Assembly: GCA_035308365.1 (NCBI GenBank)
Contig: DATGGU010000198.1
Span: 1 to 48,647 of the forward strand
Length of the DNA: 48,647 nt
Source: PALSA-505 sp035308365
GTDB taxonomy: Bacteria; Actinomycetota; Actinomycetes; Streptosporangiales; Streptosporangiaceae
Direction: 5' to 3'
The notes beneath the pieces were generated by a model. It was not told the DNA's origin. It saw only the letters and a list, made by a program, of their open reading frames with translations, and searched no databases. The stretch's first letter is position 1. Each line of letters opens with the position of its first letter. Positions 16,671 to 25,139 of the stretch are shown here, in pieces. The position numbers were made by a program, and so were the translations under genes.

Positions 16671-18299
16671 CTATATGAAGTTCGGGCCGCGGGCAGGTAG
16701 TCCCTGCTGGCTGGCGATCGGGTTCCAGAGCTGCAGGAATGCGGTCTTGGCCAGCCCGGCCTTCTTCGATTCGCTGAATCCGTTCATATATGCGGGAGTC
16801 TGCGGAGCAGGATCGCTGCAGCCGTCGTTGAGCATCTGCTGCGCCCACTGCGCAAAGTCGTTGTCGGCGAGCATGGAGTACCGCAGGGCGGCGGTCAGGT
16901 CCGACTGCAGAGCCGCCCCGCTGGGCAGCGCCCCGGTGGACAGGCCGGACGCCTCACTGAGCTCGGCGCTCCGCTGGCTGGCCACGTCCTGGATTTCCGA
17001 CACATCGCTGGATAGGCCGGTGCACGTCCCCACGTTGTTTACCGCGGTCACCAGGGCGCTGCGGCTGGCGGAGCTGCTGTTCAGCAGGCTGTTGATCTGG
17101 GCGGCCTCGTCACTGGCCGACGCCGCCGGGGTGGTGGGTGTGGACGCCCCGCCGGCCGATCCGGTTACCGGTGTGCTGGCTCGGGCGGGCGGTGGTGATG
17201 TGGCCGCGGCCGGAGAGTGGATCAGTGAGACGGCCAGCGCGGCCGCTCCTGCCACGGCCGCGATGCTGCCGAATGCGACGGCGGGCTTGAGCCAGCGCCG
17301 CCGGGGCGGAACATGCTGGACTGGCGGGGATTCCAGCGGTACCTCCAGATGCGGCTCGGCGGAGCCCACTGGAGGAATCAGGACGGCGATTGGAGCTGAT
17401 GACGCGGCCGGTTCCGGTCCACTGGCCGGTGCCGTCGAGGCGAAAGATGCGGTCGCATCCAGGGCTGTGATCCACGCGCCCGGCACCGGGCGGCGAAGCG
17501 GATCGGGATCCTGGCTGAGCTCGGCCAAGCGGCCCAGTTCAGGTGCGACAGCCGCCAACGGGGACTGGTTCCGGGAAGACTGGTCGCGGGCGAACAGCCG
17601 GATGGCCAGTAGCCCGAATTTGCAGGCGTCCGCCGCGGTGGTGGCCGTGGCCTCGCCGTCGGGTACTTCCCAGTCCGGGGTCTGGATCTGAGGCAGCACG
17701 GTCTGCCCACGCACCCGCATCGCGTCGCAGTCCAATGTAAAGCAATGCGGGGCCGGGGCCAGGCTGAAGAGCAGATTCTTCGGTGACAGGTCGCCGACGC
17801 AGATATCCAGCGCGTGCAGTCGCGAGAGGGTCATGGCCAGGGTTTTGAGCAGAGCCAGCCGGTCACGCTCGCTCACTGAAAGCCCGGAGCCACTGACATA
17901 CTGGTCGGAATTGAGCAGGAATGCCATGTCGGCGAGCTTGGCTTGCGTTCCGCGAGTGCGCGTCTGGAAATCGAAATAATATTCCTCAGGCACAGCGCGC
18001 ATAAGGAACCCGCAAACCTGTCCGGCATTCTCCACGACCGCCGCGGGCCAGGCGGTGTTCTCATACAACCACGCGCTGTCATCGGGGCTGAGCAGCCGGG
18101 GAAGACCCACGATCTCTTCCAGCGCGGCCGGGTCGATCTGATCGAGCACATCGGCCGAGTAGACCTTGACAGCCGCCGGCCACCTGCCATTGATCAGGAA
18201 TCCGCCTACGGCCGAGACCCGGCCCTGACCGCCACTGCCAAGTTCGTCACCGACAGGCAGACTGCTGATGTCCAGCCGGGGTACTGGTGTCACGGTCAT
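16671..18299 (-). CDS. Atypical membrane-anchored protein kinase (YegI-like)
   Basis: A 542-residue protein. The kinase domain (1-285) keeps the essential residues in unusual context: Gly loop GSGGQG at 21-26, beta-3 Lys45 (AAVKVYS), catalytic loop VGDLSPKN with Asp170 and Asn175 in place of HRDxxxxN, and DCD at 190-192 in place of DFG. This 'GDxxxxN...DCD' form is that of the YegI-type kinases described next to VWA and PP2C proteins. A Pro-rich juxtamembrane segment precedes a transmembrane helix (338-360, AVAFGSIAAVAGAAALAVSL). Residues 365-542 are outside the membrane: a Ser/Thr/Pro-rich linker and a helical domain with two cysteines. ATG 18299 is preferred; GTG 18302 is adjacent. Likely active, substrate unknown. 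Confidence 0.8.
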   Translation of the reverse strand: MTVTPVPRLDISSLPVGDELGSGGQGRVSAVGGFLINGRWPAAVKVYSADVLDQIDPAALEEIVGLPRLLSPDDSAWLYENTAWPAAVVENAGQVCGFLMRAVPEEYYFDFQTRTRGTQAKLADMAFLLNSDQYVSGSGLSVSERDRLALLKTLAMTLSRLHALDICVGDLSPKNLLFSLAPAPHCFTLDCDAMRVRGQTVLPQIQTPDWEVPDGEATATTAADACKFGLLAIRLFARDQSSRNQSPLAAVAPELGRLAELSQDPDPLRRPVPGAWITALDATASFASTAPASGPEPAASSAPIAVLIPPVGSAEPHLEVPLESPPVQHVPPRRRWLKPAVAFGSIAAVAGAAALAVSLIHSPAAATSPPPARASTPVTGSAGGASTPTTPAASASDEAAQINSLLNSSSASRSALVTAVNNVGTCTGLSSDVSEIQDVASQRSAELSEASGLSTGALPSGAALQSDLTAALRYSMLADNDFAQWAQQMLNDGCSDPAPQTPAYMNGFSESKKAGLAKTAFLQLWNPIASQQGLPARGPNFI

Positions 18300-18984
18300 C
18301 ACCGCACCACCCTGTCCCCGGGCAAGGCACGAAGACCGGCCCCGGGTAAGCCAGAAGCACGACCGGCAGCCGTGGTAACCGCATGCCGTTCCATAATCGG
18401 GCTCCTCCCCCGTAACGTCCGTGCCGCCGCAACTTAACCCAGCTCGCACAATCAAGGAAGTCAAATCCCATGACCTGCGAGCCGGTCCCCTGAACAACCC
18501 AGAACCGGACGCGTTCTTCCAGAACAGATAATCACCAGAATCCAGACCGAGTCAACCGGTGGAGAGGGCACCATGCGCGTATCTGGCGCGCGGCGAGATC
18601 AGGCGTGCTCAGCAGGCGGGCCAAGCCCGGCGGCGGGCCAAGTTCGTTGCGGTCCAGCCTGGTCGCGGGCGACTCGCCATCCAGCCGGGAACGGCGCGCA
18701 TGGCCGGCCGGTGAGTGGTCAGGGAGTTCTTCTTCCACGGTGTAGCGGTGGGATTCAGGTTATTTATTGCCTGGAAGTCCTCCGGAAGACTGGTGCTTCT
18801 TTACCGGTTGGCAGAGGCCTCTCGGCCGGCGTTCCGCGGCCTTGTTGCGTGGGGGCATCGGAGCCCGGATACTTGGAGCGCCGTGGCGAGTCGGCTCTTC
18901 GGCTGCTGGCCTGGCCTGATACCGGTCCTGGCTGGTGTTGTGCCCGCTGGAGGCAGGGCCCCGCGGGCTGTGGGGGGAGGCGTG
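18300..18984. other. 685-bp region between divergent kinase genes, with an inverted repeat
   Basis: Both kinase frames can be extended into this region but the extensions lack actinomycete codon bias and would remove the good ribosome binding site at 18973, so I treat it as non-coding. It is less GC-rich than its surroundings. GTTCT-TCC-AGAAC (18513-18525) is a perfect inverted repeat that could be an operator or bidirectional control site. Confidence 0.45.
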
Positions 18985-21249
18985 ATGGGTGATCAGTCGC
19001 CTGCTGGTGGTGCCGCGTTCTTAGCTGGCCTGGCTGCTGGTTCGCGGGTTGCCGGGTACCGGCTGGAGGGCCAGATCGGGCAGGGTGGCATGGCGGTGGT
19101 GTTCCGTGCGCTCGATGAGCCGCTGCAGCGGCAGGTGGCGCTGAAGATACTGATGCCCGCGCTGTCTGCGGATGCGTCATTCCGGCAGCGTTTCATCCGT
19201 GAGTCCCGGATAGCGGCGGCTATCGATGACCCACATATCATTCCGGTTTTCGCGGCCGGTGAGGCCGATGGGGTGCTGTATATCGCAATGCGGTATGTGC
19301 CGGGCGGTGATGCGCTGACGCTCCTGCGCCGAACCGGGCCACTGTCACCGGCACGCGCGGCTGGGCTCGTGTCCGCCGTGGCATCGGCGCTGGATGCGGC
19401 CCATGCCGCCGGGCTGGTGCACCGGGATGTCAAGCCGGCGAACATGCTGATGGATGCCCAGCCGGGACGGCCCGATCATGTGTACTTGTCTGATTTTGGG
19501 CTGTCCAAGGCTGCCTTGTCCTCGGTTGGGCTGACTGCGGCCGGGCAATTTCTGGGCACGCTGGACTACTCGGCTCCCGAGCAGATCGAGGGCCGGCCGG
19601 TGGATGGGCGCACGGACCAGTACGCGCTGGCATGCGCGGCGTTCGAGTTGCTGTCGGGCGCACCGCCGTTCACCCGTGACCAGGGGATGGCGGTGCTGTA
19701 CGCGCAGCTTTCCGCGCCGCCGCCGCCGCTTTCGGCACACCGCCCGGGCCTGGCGCCGGCGGCCGATCCCGTCCTGACCCGGGCGCTGGCGAAGGCACCC
19801 GCTGATCGGTACCCGAACTGCCGGGAATTTGCCGACGCGCTGCGTGAAGCGTTCGGCCTGCCCGCCTACGATCCAGCTCGCGGGGCACCGCTCGATCACC
19901 CGCCGACAGAGATCGCCTATCTCAGCGGCCCGGGCGAGCAGTGGCGGGCCATGCCCGCCGCGGCCGGCCCGGCCCAGCAGGCAGCCGATGGCCAGCGGAC
20001 GGTCACGGGGGTGGCCAGGCAGATACCGGCCCCGCGCCCCGAGGCGGTTCCCGGCGGTCCGGCAGCGGCCAGCGAGCCCACTGGCCGCCCCAGTCGCCGC
20101 GGGCTGGTGCTTGCCGCCCTCGCCGCCACGCTGCTGGCGGCCGGAGGTGTTACCGCAGCGATCATCGCCAGCACCGTCTCCCGGCACAGCGCAGCCACTG
20201 CGCCCGAGCCTGCGCCTGCCGCGGTGTCTCATCCCAGCTCGCCGGTCACCGCTACGGCACGGCATTCCCAGCACTCCCCCGGCTCCAGTGCCGATCGTTC
20301 GCCAGGCGGGGGGACAACAGCACAGCTCCCGCAGGCCATCCGCAGTTTCGCTGATCCCGGATCGAGTGGGCAGCACGTCGACTCGGTGGCATTCAGCCCC
20401 GACGGCAAGCTGCTGGCCAGCGGCGATGCGGACGGCAACACCTACCTGTGGGACGCCGCCACCGGACAGCAGGTGGGCGCGCTCCCAGCTCCGGCCAGCA
20501 CCAAGGTGTTTTCCGTCGCGTTCAGCCCGGATGGCACCGTCCTGGCCACCGGTGACCGCAACGGCAGCACCTACCTATGGGATAGCGTGACCCGGGCCTT
20601 GATCGCTACCGTCCGCGACCCCGGTGGGATGGCGGTCAACTCGGTGGCGTTCAGCCCATCCGGTGGCCTGCTGGCCACCGGAGACAAGAACGGGCGGAGC
20701 TACCTGTGGCATGTCCTTGACGGCGGTCACGCGACCACGCTGGCCGGTACACTTCCCGACCCGGCAGGCGCGGGGATCTGGGCCCTGGCCTTCAGCCCGG
20801 ATGGCACCAAGCTGGCCACTGCCGACTTCGGCGGCCAGACCTACCTGTGGAACCCGCAAGCGCCGGCAGCACCGCCAGCCGGGCCTTACACCATCCCCGG
20901 AAGGCAGTACGCGACCGCGGTAGCGTTCAGCCCCGATGGCGCGCTGCTGGCCACCGGTGACGTCGATGGCGACACCTACCTGTGGGATCTGGCTAACGGC
21001 ACCCACACCGTCATTCCCGAACCCAGCACCGTGTGGGGAGTGGCGTTCAGCCCCAGCGGCACACTGGCCATCGCGGACGCCGACGGCACCACCTATCTAT
21101 GGGACACCACCACCAACCAGCAGACCGGCGTCCTGACCGATCCTCAAACCGGGCCACAGGGTGTCGGCGCCATCGCCTTCAGCGGCGACGGCAAGGTCCT
21201 CGCCGCCGGTGACACCAACGGCAGCACCTACCTGTGGAAGGCCAGCTAA
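18985..21249 (+). CDS. PknB-type Ser/Thr protein kinase with extracytoplasmic seven-bladed WD40 propeller
   Basis: A 754-residue protein. ATG 18985 follows GGGGGGAGG. The kinase domain (20-290) is canonical: IGQGGMAVVF, Lys54 (VALKIL), HRDVKPAN at 146-153, DFG at 170-172, and SAPEQ. A Pro/Ala linker leads to one transmembrane helix (about 372-396, GLVLAALAATLLAAGGVTAA). Outside, residues 464-754 hold seven WD40-like repeats with the recurrent core 'VAFSPDGxxLATGDxxGxTYLWD', enough for one closed propeller; the last blade ends two residues after its YLWK core, at the C-terminus. The architecture is a sensor kinase in which the propeller reads an extracellular ligand or protein. It is divergent from the atypical kinase gene, so the two may act in one pathway. 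Confidence 0.92.
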   Translation: MGDQSPAGGAAFLAGLAAGSRVAGYRLEGQIGQGGMAVVFRALDEPLQRQVALKILMPALSADASFRQRFIRESRIAAAIDDPHIIPVFAAGEADGVLYIAMRYVPGGDALTLLRRTGPLSPARAAGLVSAVASALDAAHAAGLVHRDVKPANMLMDAQPGRPDHVYLSDFGLSKAALSSVGLTAAGQFLGTLDYSAPEQIEGRPVDGRTDQYALACAAFELLSGAPPFTRDQGMAVLYAQLSAPPPPLSAHRPGLAPAADPVLTRALAKAPADRYPNCREFADALREAFGLPAYDPARGAPLDHPPTEIAYLSGPGEQWRAMPAAAGPAQQAADGQRTVTGVARQIPAPRPEAVPGGPAAASEPTGRPSRRGLVLAALAATLLAAGGVTAAIIASTVSRHSAATAPEPAPAAVSHPSSPVTATARHSQHSPGSSADRSPGGGTTAQLPQAIRSFADPGSSGQHVDSVAFSPDGKLLASGDADGNTYLWDAATGQQVGALPAPASTKVFSVAFSPDGTVLATGDRNGSTYLWDSVTRALIATVRDPGGMAVNSVAFSPSGGLLATGDKNGRSYLWHVLDGGHATTLAGTLPDPAGAGIWALAFSPDGTKLATADFGGQTYLWNPQAPAAPPAGPYTIPGRQYATAVAFSPDGALLATGDVDGDTYLWDLANGTHTVIPEPSTVWGVAFSPSGTLAIADADGTTYLWDTTTNQQTGVLTDPQTGPQGVGAIAFSGDGKVLAAGDTNGSTYLWKAS

Positions 21250-21276
21250 CCCTGCACCGGGCAGCCGGCCGTGCGC

Positions 21277-22305
21277 TCATGGCGGCGGCCGGCCACCAGC
21301 CACCAGCACCGCCTTCGGGCCAAGGCTGCTGTCCCGCTGCATCGCCGCCAGCGGGCCGGCCTGGCCCAGCACATAACGGTTGAAGAAGGCGAGGGTGACC
21401 CGGGACACCAGTTGCTCCACCGGGTTGCTGCCCAGATATGGCCCGCCATGGTCTGCTCCCAGCAAGTCCAGGTAGTACCTCGCCCGGTAGCGGTCCGCCC
21501 GGTACAACTGCAGGCTGGTCCACGGTGGGTTGACCGTGTCCACGCTGCCCTGCACGAAGAGCATCGGCGGAACCGGGCCGGCGAAATACCGGCCCGGCAT
21601 CGGTGCCCACTCGGCTCCCGAGAGCACAGCCACCGCCACCAGCCTGTGGTCGGCGCAGCACGCATTCGCCGCCAGGGCGGCGACCGTGTCACCACCATCG
21701 GACTGGCCGGCCGCCGCGACCTTCCGGCTGTCGAGCAACCGGTAAAACAAATCACCCGGCTGAGCGCTCAAGGCCAGTAGCCGGCTGATGGCAAACGACA
21801 TGTCATATGGCTGATTCACCAGGTCAGGTTCGTAAGCGGCCGCCCCGGCATAGCAATCGGTGCGGGGAAAGTTCACCGCAGCCACGACATAACCGGCGCT
21901 CGCCCAGCTCTGCAGCAAATCCGAGTACACGCCCGCGCACCGGGTGAACCCGGGAGCAAACACCAGCAACGGAAACCGGCCGGGAGCGGGCCGCCCCCCG
22001 GCCGGTGGCCGTACCAGCGGGTACCGGACCACCGTCAAAAGTGAACGCGGCCCAAGATGTTCCCCCGCCGGCCCAGCATGGGCCGGCTCCAGGAACGTAA
22101 TCTGCCGCTCACCCACCAGGTAGCTGCCCGCCACACCCAGCGTGCCCGAAGCCGGGTGAACATGGACGGCCGGCCGCCGTGGCGATGGCAGCGATCCAGG
22201 CACATGCCGGGGCTGCGGACTCGCACACGCGGCAGCGCAGACACCGGCTAAAACAACCACGCCTATCTTCTGGCTCACACTGGTGAGCGAGTCGCGCAAT
22301 CTCAC
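21277..22305 (-). CDS. Exported alpha/beta-hydrolase (possible lipoprotein)
   Basis: A 342-residue protein from GTG 22305. The N-terminus IGVVVLAGVCAAACASPQPR is a signal peptide with a weak lipobox around the last Cys. The alpha/beta-hydrolase fold is shown by LLVFAPGFTRCAGVYSDLLQ, the nucleophile elbow AGQSDGGDT (GxSxG), a strand-turn PPMLFVQGSVDTVNPPW carrying the acid, and a late histidine (LLGADHGGPY). The overall order is that of platelet-activating-factor acetylhydrolase or dienelactone hydrolase-like esterases. The substrate is unknown. It is convergent with the WD40 kinase gene (27 bp between stops) and leftward like the upstream amidase. Confidence 0.85.
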   Translation of the reverse strand: MRLRDSLTSVSQKIGVVVLAGVCAAACASPQPRHVPGSLPSPRRPAVHVHPASGTLGVAGSYLVGERQITFLEPAHAGPAGEHLGPRSLLTVVRYPLVRPPAGGRPAPGRFPLLVFAPGFTRCAGVYSDLLQSWASAGYVVAAVNFPRTDCYAGAAAYEPDLVNQPYDMSFAISRLLALSAQPGDLFYRLLDSRKVAAAGQSDGGDTVAALAANACCADHRLVAVAVLSGAEWAPMPGRYFAGPVPPMLFVQGSVDTVNPPWTSLQLYRADRYRARYYLDLLGADHGGPYLGSNPVEQLVSRVTLAFFNRYVLGQAGPLAAMQRDSSLGPKAVLVAGGRPPP

Positions 22306-22380
22306 GGCTCAACACTAGCCATCCCGCCCCCTCGGCATCACTGGTGGCCAGCCGTCCGGCTGGGTTCCGGCGCAGGCGTG

Positions 22381-23805
22381 TCAGGCGTGCGTGGGTGGGT
22401 GCCGATCGCTCCAGGGCGCGGCTTGCTCGAGCTGGCTGGCGACCCGGATCAGGGTGTCCTCCCGGCCGTAGGTCGCGACCAGCTGCACGCCGACCGGCAG
22501 GCCCTCGGGCGTCTGGTGCAGGGGCAGTGTGATGGCCGGCTGGCCGGTCATGTTGAACTGCGCGGTGTAGGGGATGAAACTGACGATCCGCGGCCCTTCG
22601 TGCTCCGGCCCGGCCGCGGTGAACCAGCCGAGCTCGGGCGGGCGCGCGCCCAGCGTGGGCGTCAGCAGCAGGTCATGGCCTGACCACCAGTCCGCCATGC
22701 GGCGCGCCCACGCAGACAGCCACGTCCGGCTTTGCAGGTAGGCCACCGCGCCGAGGGCCTGGCCGGCCTGCCGGTAGGCGGCGTTGCGCGGTTCGATCTC
22801 GTCCTCGCCGATCGGCCGGCCCAGCAGCATCTCGAAGGCCTGCAGGGTGGCTTCGGTGTCGGCGGCGATGAGGGTGGTGAAGTGATGGACGAACTCCTGC
22901 TCGAACATGGCCGCGGGCGCGGACTCCTCCACATGATGGCCAAGCGACTCCAGCAGCCGCGCCGCGCTGGCCACCGCGGCGCGGCACTGCGGGTCATCGA
23001 GGTAACCCTCGGCACCGGGCCGGTCAAGCACCCCGATCCGCAGCCGGCCCGGATCGGCACCGACCTCGCGCGCCAGTGGCCGCGGCAACGCCGGCGCGTA
23101 GTACGGCTCCCCCACCATCGGCTCGCTGATCACGTCGAGCACGGCGGCCGCGTCCCGAACGGTCCGCGTGATCGCCCCATCGGTCACACCGCCAGCCCAT
23201 GCCTCGCCGACCAGCGGGCCCTGGCTCACTCGCGCGCGGGTCGGCTTGAGCCCGACCAGCCCGCACTCACTGGCCGGAATGCGGATCGATCCGCCCCCGT
23301 CGCTGGCGTGCGCCACGGCCACCAGGCCGGCCGCCACCGCGGCGGCCGAGCCGCCCGACGAGCCCCCGGCCGAACGACCGGTGTCCCACGGGTTGCGCGC
23401 CGCGGGAAAGCTCCGCGGCTCGGTCGTCACGGTCGTGCCGAGCTCCGGCACGTTGGTGCGGCCCAGCGCGACAAAACCAGCGGCCAGGAACTGCTCCGCC
23501 AGATAGGACGTCACCGGCCACGCCACATCCCGCATCGGCCCGACGCCAAAGGCCGCCGGCTCACCCGCGACCATGCAGCCCAGGTCCTTGAACAGGATCG
23601 GCACCCCGCGGAACGGGCCGTCGGGCAGGTCGCCGTCGGCTTCTTGCCGCGCGGCGTCGAACCGCGTCCGGATGACGGCATCCAGCCGCGGGTTCATCGC
23701 CTCGATCCGGGTGATGGCAGCCTCTGTCAGCTCTTTGGGGCTCACCTCGCCACGCCGGACAAGATCGGCTTGCGCGGTGGCATCCAGCCACGTCGTCTCG
23801 CTCAT
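22381..23805 (-). CDS. Amidase-signature-family hydrolase
   Basis: A 474-residue enzyme with the complete Ser-cisSer-Lys triad: Lys73 in PILFKDLG, the GGSSGGSAAAVAAG loop (147-160) and the nucleophile Ser173 in SDGGGSIRIPA. Length and the C-terminal FNMTGQPAITLP segment fit stand-alone amidases of the NylA (6-aminohexanoate cyclic dimer hydrolase) branch rather than GatA, which would come with GatC and GatB. The reaction is hydrolysis of a carboxamide; the substrate is not predictable. ATG 23805 opens the gene. The neighbouring exported hydrolase is downstream in the same direction (76 bp), so they could be co-transcribed. Confidence 0.92.
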   Translation of the reverse strand: MSETTWLDATAQADLVRRGEVSPKELTEAAITRIEAMNPRLDAVIRTRFDAARQEADGDLPDGPFRGVPILFKDLGCMVAGEPAAFGVGPMRDVAWPVTSYLAEQFLAAGFVALGRTNVPELGTTVTTEPRSFPAARNPWDTGRSAGGSSGGSAAAVAAGLVAVAHASDGGGSIRIPASECGLVGLKPTRARVSQGPLVGEAWAGGVTDGAITRTVRDAAAVLDVISEPMVGEPYYAPALPRPLAREVGADPGRLRIGVLDRPGAEGYLDDPQCRAAVASAARLLESLGHHVEESAPAAMFEQEFVHHFTTLIAADTEATLQAFEMLLGRPIGEDEIEPRNAAYRQAGQALGAVAYLQSRTWLSAWARRMADWWSGHDLLLTPTLGARPPELGWFTAAGPEHEGPRIVSFIPYTAQFNMTGQPAITLPLHQTPEGLPVGVQLVATYGREDTLIRVASQLEQAAPWSDRHPPTHA

Positions 23806-23940
23806 GCCGCAACGCTACTCCGCGAGCACCATCGACGGCCGCCGGCATGTTTCCGGCCTGGGAATTTGACGGCGGCGGGAACCGGGGGCGATGTCCGGGC
23901 GCCGCAGGAACCGGCCGGCCGGCGGCGGGCGTGGGAGGGG

Positions 23941-24125
23941 ATGACTGGCATGAGGTGCAGGCCACGATGGGCTGCGGCGATCCTGGCCGCCGCAGCGGCG
24001 GTGGTGATCGCGGCCGCGCCTGGGTCGCCGAGACACCCGCCGCCAGCCAGCAGACCGGCTCCAGCCCGCCTGGCCTGATCCTGCTGCACTGGGACGGTTC
24101 CCGCTGGCAGGGTCGTCACCAGTAA
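23941..24125 (+). pseudogene. Remnant of a secreted repeat protein (signal peptide plus one HWDGSxW unit)
   Basis: From ATG 23941 one frame gives a clear signal peptide (MRCRPRWAAAILAAAAAVVI, then AAAPGSPRHP) and stops at 24078. In another frame, PPGLILLHWDGSRWQGRHQ follows immediately and stops at 24125. 'HWDGSxW' units are typical of secreted actinobacterial propeller-like proteins that are hundreds of residues long. I read this as the two joined ends of a gene that lost its middle and its frame. Confidence 0.5.
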
Positions 24126-24152
24126 AACCGCGGCCCGTGCCACCATGCAGGC

Positions 24153-25037
24153 ATGAGCTCAGCGGATTCCCGCGCCGTGATCGTCGTCGGCTCCATCAAC
24201 GAAGACGTGATGCTCCAGCTCGGCCGGCCCGTACGCCCGGGTGAGACGGTCACCGCACAGCGCGTCGAGCGCCGGGCGGGCGGCAAGGGCGCCAACCAAG
24301 CCGTCGCGGCCGCCGCCGCGGGTGCCGAGGTCGCGATGCTGGGAGCCGTCGGTGACGACCCCGCCGGGACCCGCATGGTCGAAGACCTGCGCCGCCGGGG
24401 CGTGAATACCGAATCGGTACGCACCGTGCCTGGGGTGAGCACCGGCACCGCCTACGTCACCGTCACCCCCGATGGAGAGAACACCATCGTGCTGGACCCG
24501 GGCGCCAACGAGTTCGTCGACGCCGCGGCCGTTGAGGCGGCGTGGCCGGCCTTGCCGCCCGCCAGCGTGCTGCTGTCCCTGCTGGAGATCCCGCTCGCCG
24601 GCGTGACTATGGCGGTAAGGCTCGCCGCGCAGACGGGCATGCGCCCGGTGGTGACGCTGGCGCCCGCGCAGCCGGTGCCCGGTGAGCTGCTGTGCGGCCT
24701 GGACCCGTTGCTGGTCAACGAGCACGAGGCAGCGTTCCTGCTGCACGCCGGCGGCCTGGGCGGCCACGTCCTGGACGCGGCCCGGGAGCTGCTGCGGCTC
24801 GGCCCGAAGTCCGCCGTCGTCACGGCCGGTGCGGCCGGAGCCGCCGTCGCTGACGGCGCCACCGCGCGGCTGCTTCCGGCCGTTCCCGTAGCCGAGGTCG
24901 TGGATACCACCGGAGCCGGTGACGCATTCGCCGGCACCCTTGCAGCGGCGCTAGGCCGGGGAGCGGACCTCGATACCGCTGTCGCGGCCGGGCTGCGCGC
25001 GGGCGCCGAGGCAGTGCAGCGCATCGGCGCCCGCTGA
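24153..25037 (+). CDS. rbsK: Ribokinase-like PfkB-family sugar kinase
   Basis: A 294-residue PfkB-family kinase. Signature 1 is present as RRAGGKGANQAVAAAAAGA (41-58), the substrate-side GSINEDVM motif at 13-20, and signature 2 DTTGAGDAFAG at 251-261 with catalytic Asp257. The 'GGKGANQA' and 'VTLAPAQ' segments are those of ribokinases, which phosphorylate D-ribose with ATP at O5. Specificity for ribose is inferred; other nucleosides or sugars are possible. No ribose transporter or regulator is adjacent, so it works alone here. ATG 24153 is preceded by a modest ribosome binding site. Confidence 0.85.
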   Translation: MSSADSRAVIVVGSINEDVMLQLGRPVRPGETVTAQRVERRAGGKGANQAVAAAAAGAEVAMLGAVGDDPAGTRMVEDLRRRGVNTESVRTVPGVSTGTAYVTVTPDGENTIVLDPGANEFVDAAAVEAAWPALPPASVLLSLLEIPLAGVTMAVRLAAQTGMRPVVTLAPAQPVPGELLCGLDPLLVNEHEAAFLLHAGGLGGHVLDAARELLRLGPKSAVVTAGAAGAAVADGATARLLPAVPVAEVVDTTGAGDAFAGTLAAALGRGADLDTAVAAGLRAGAEAVQRIGAR

Positions 25038-25125
25038 AAGCCGCGAGGCACTCGGCGCGACTACGGGCGCGCCGGCGTCTCGTGTACGGCAACCTGATCC
25101 CGGGGAGGGCGGTGACATAGCTGTG

Positions 25126-25131
25126 TATAAG
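25126..25131 (+). promoter_or_regulatory. Possible -10 box of a leaderless transcript
   Basis: TATAAG lies eight bases before the GTG start at 25140, so a transcript would begin at or next to the start codon. There is no ribosome binding site close to the GTG, which fits leaderless translation. No good -35 box was seen, so this is tentative. Confidence 0.35.
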
Positions 25132-25139
25132 CTGCGCTT

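Noticed and set aside
18715..18984. N-terminal 90-residue extension of the WD40 kinase
   Set aside because: Codon third positions are not G/C-biased here, and the ATG at 18985 has an excellent ribosome binding site directly before the kinase domain.
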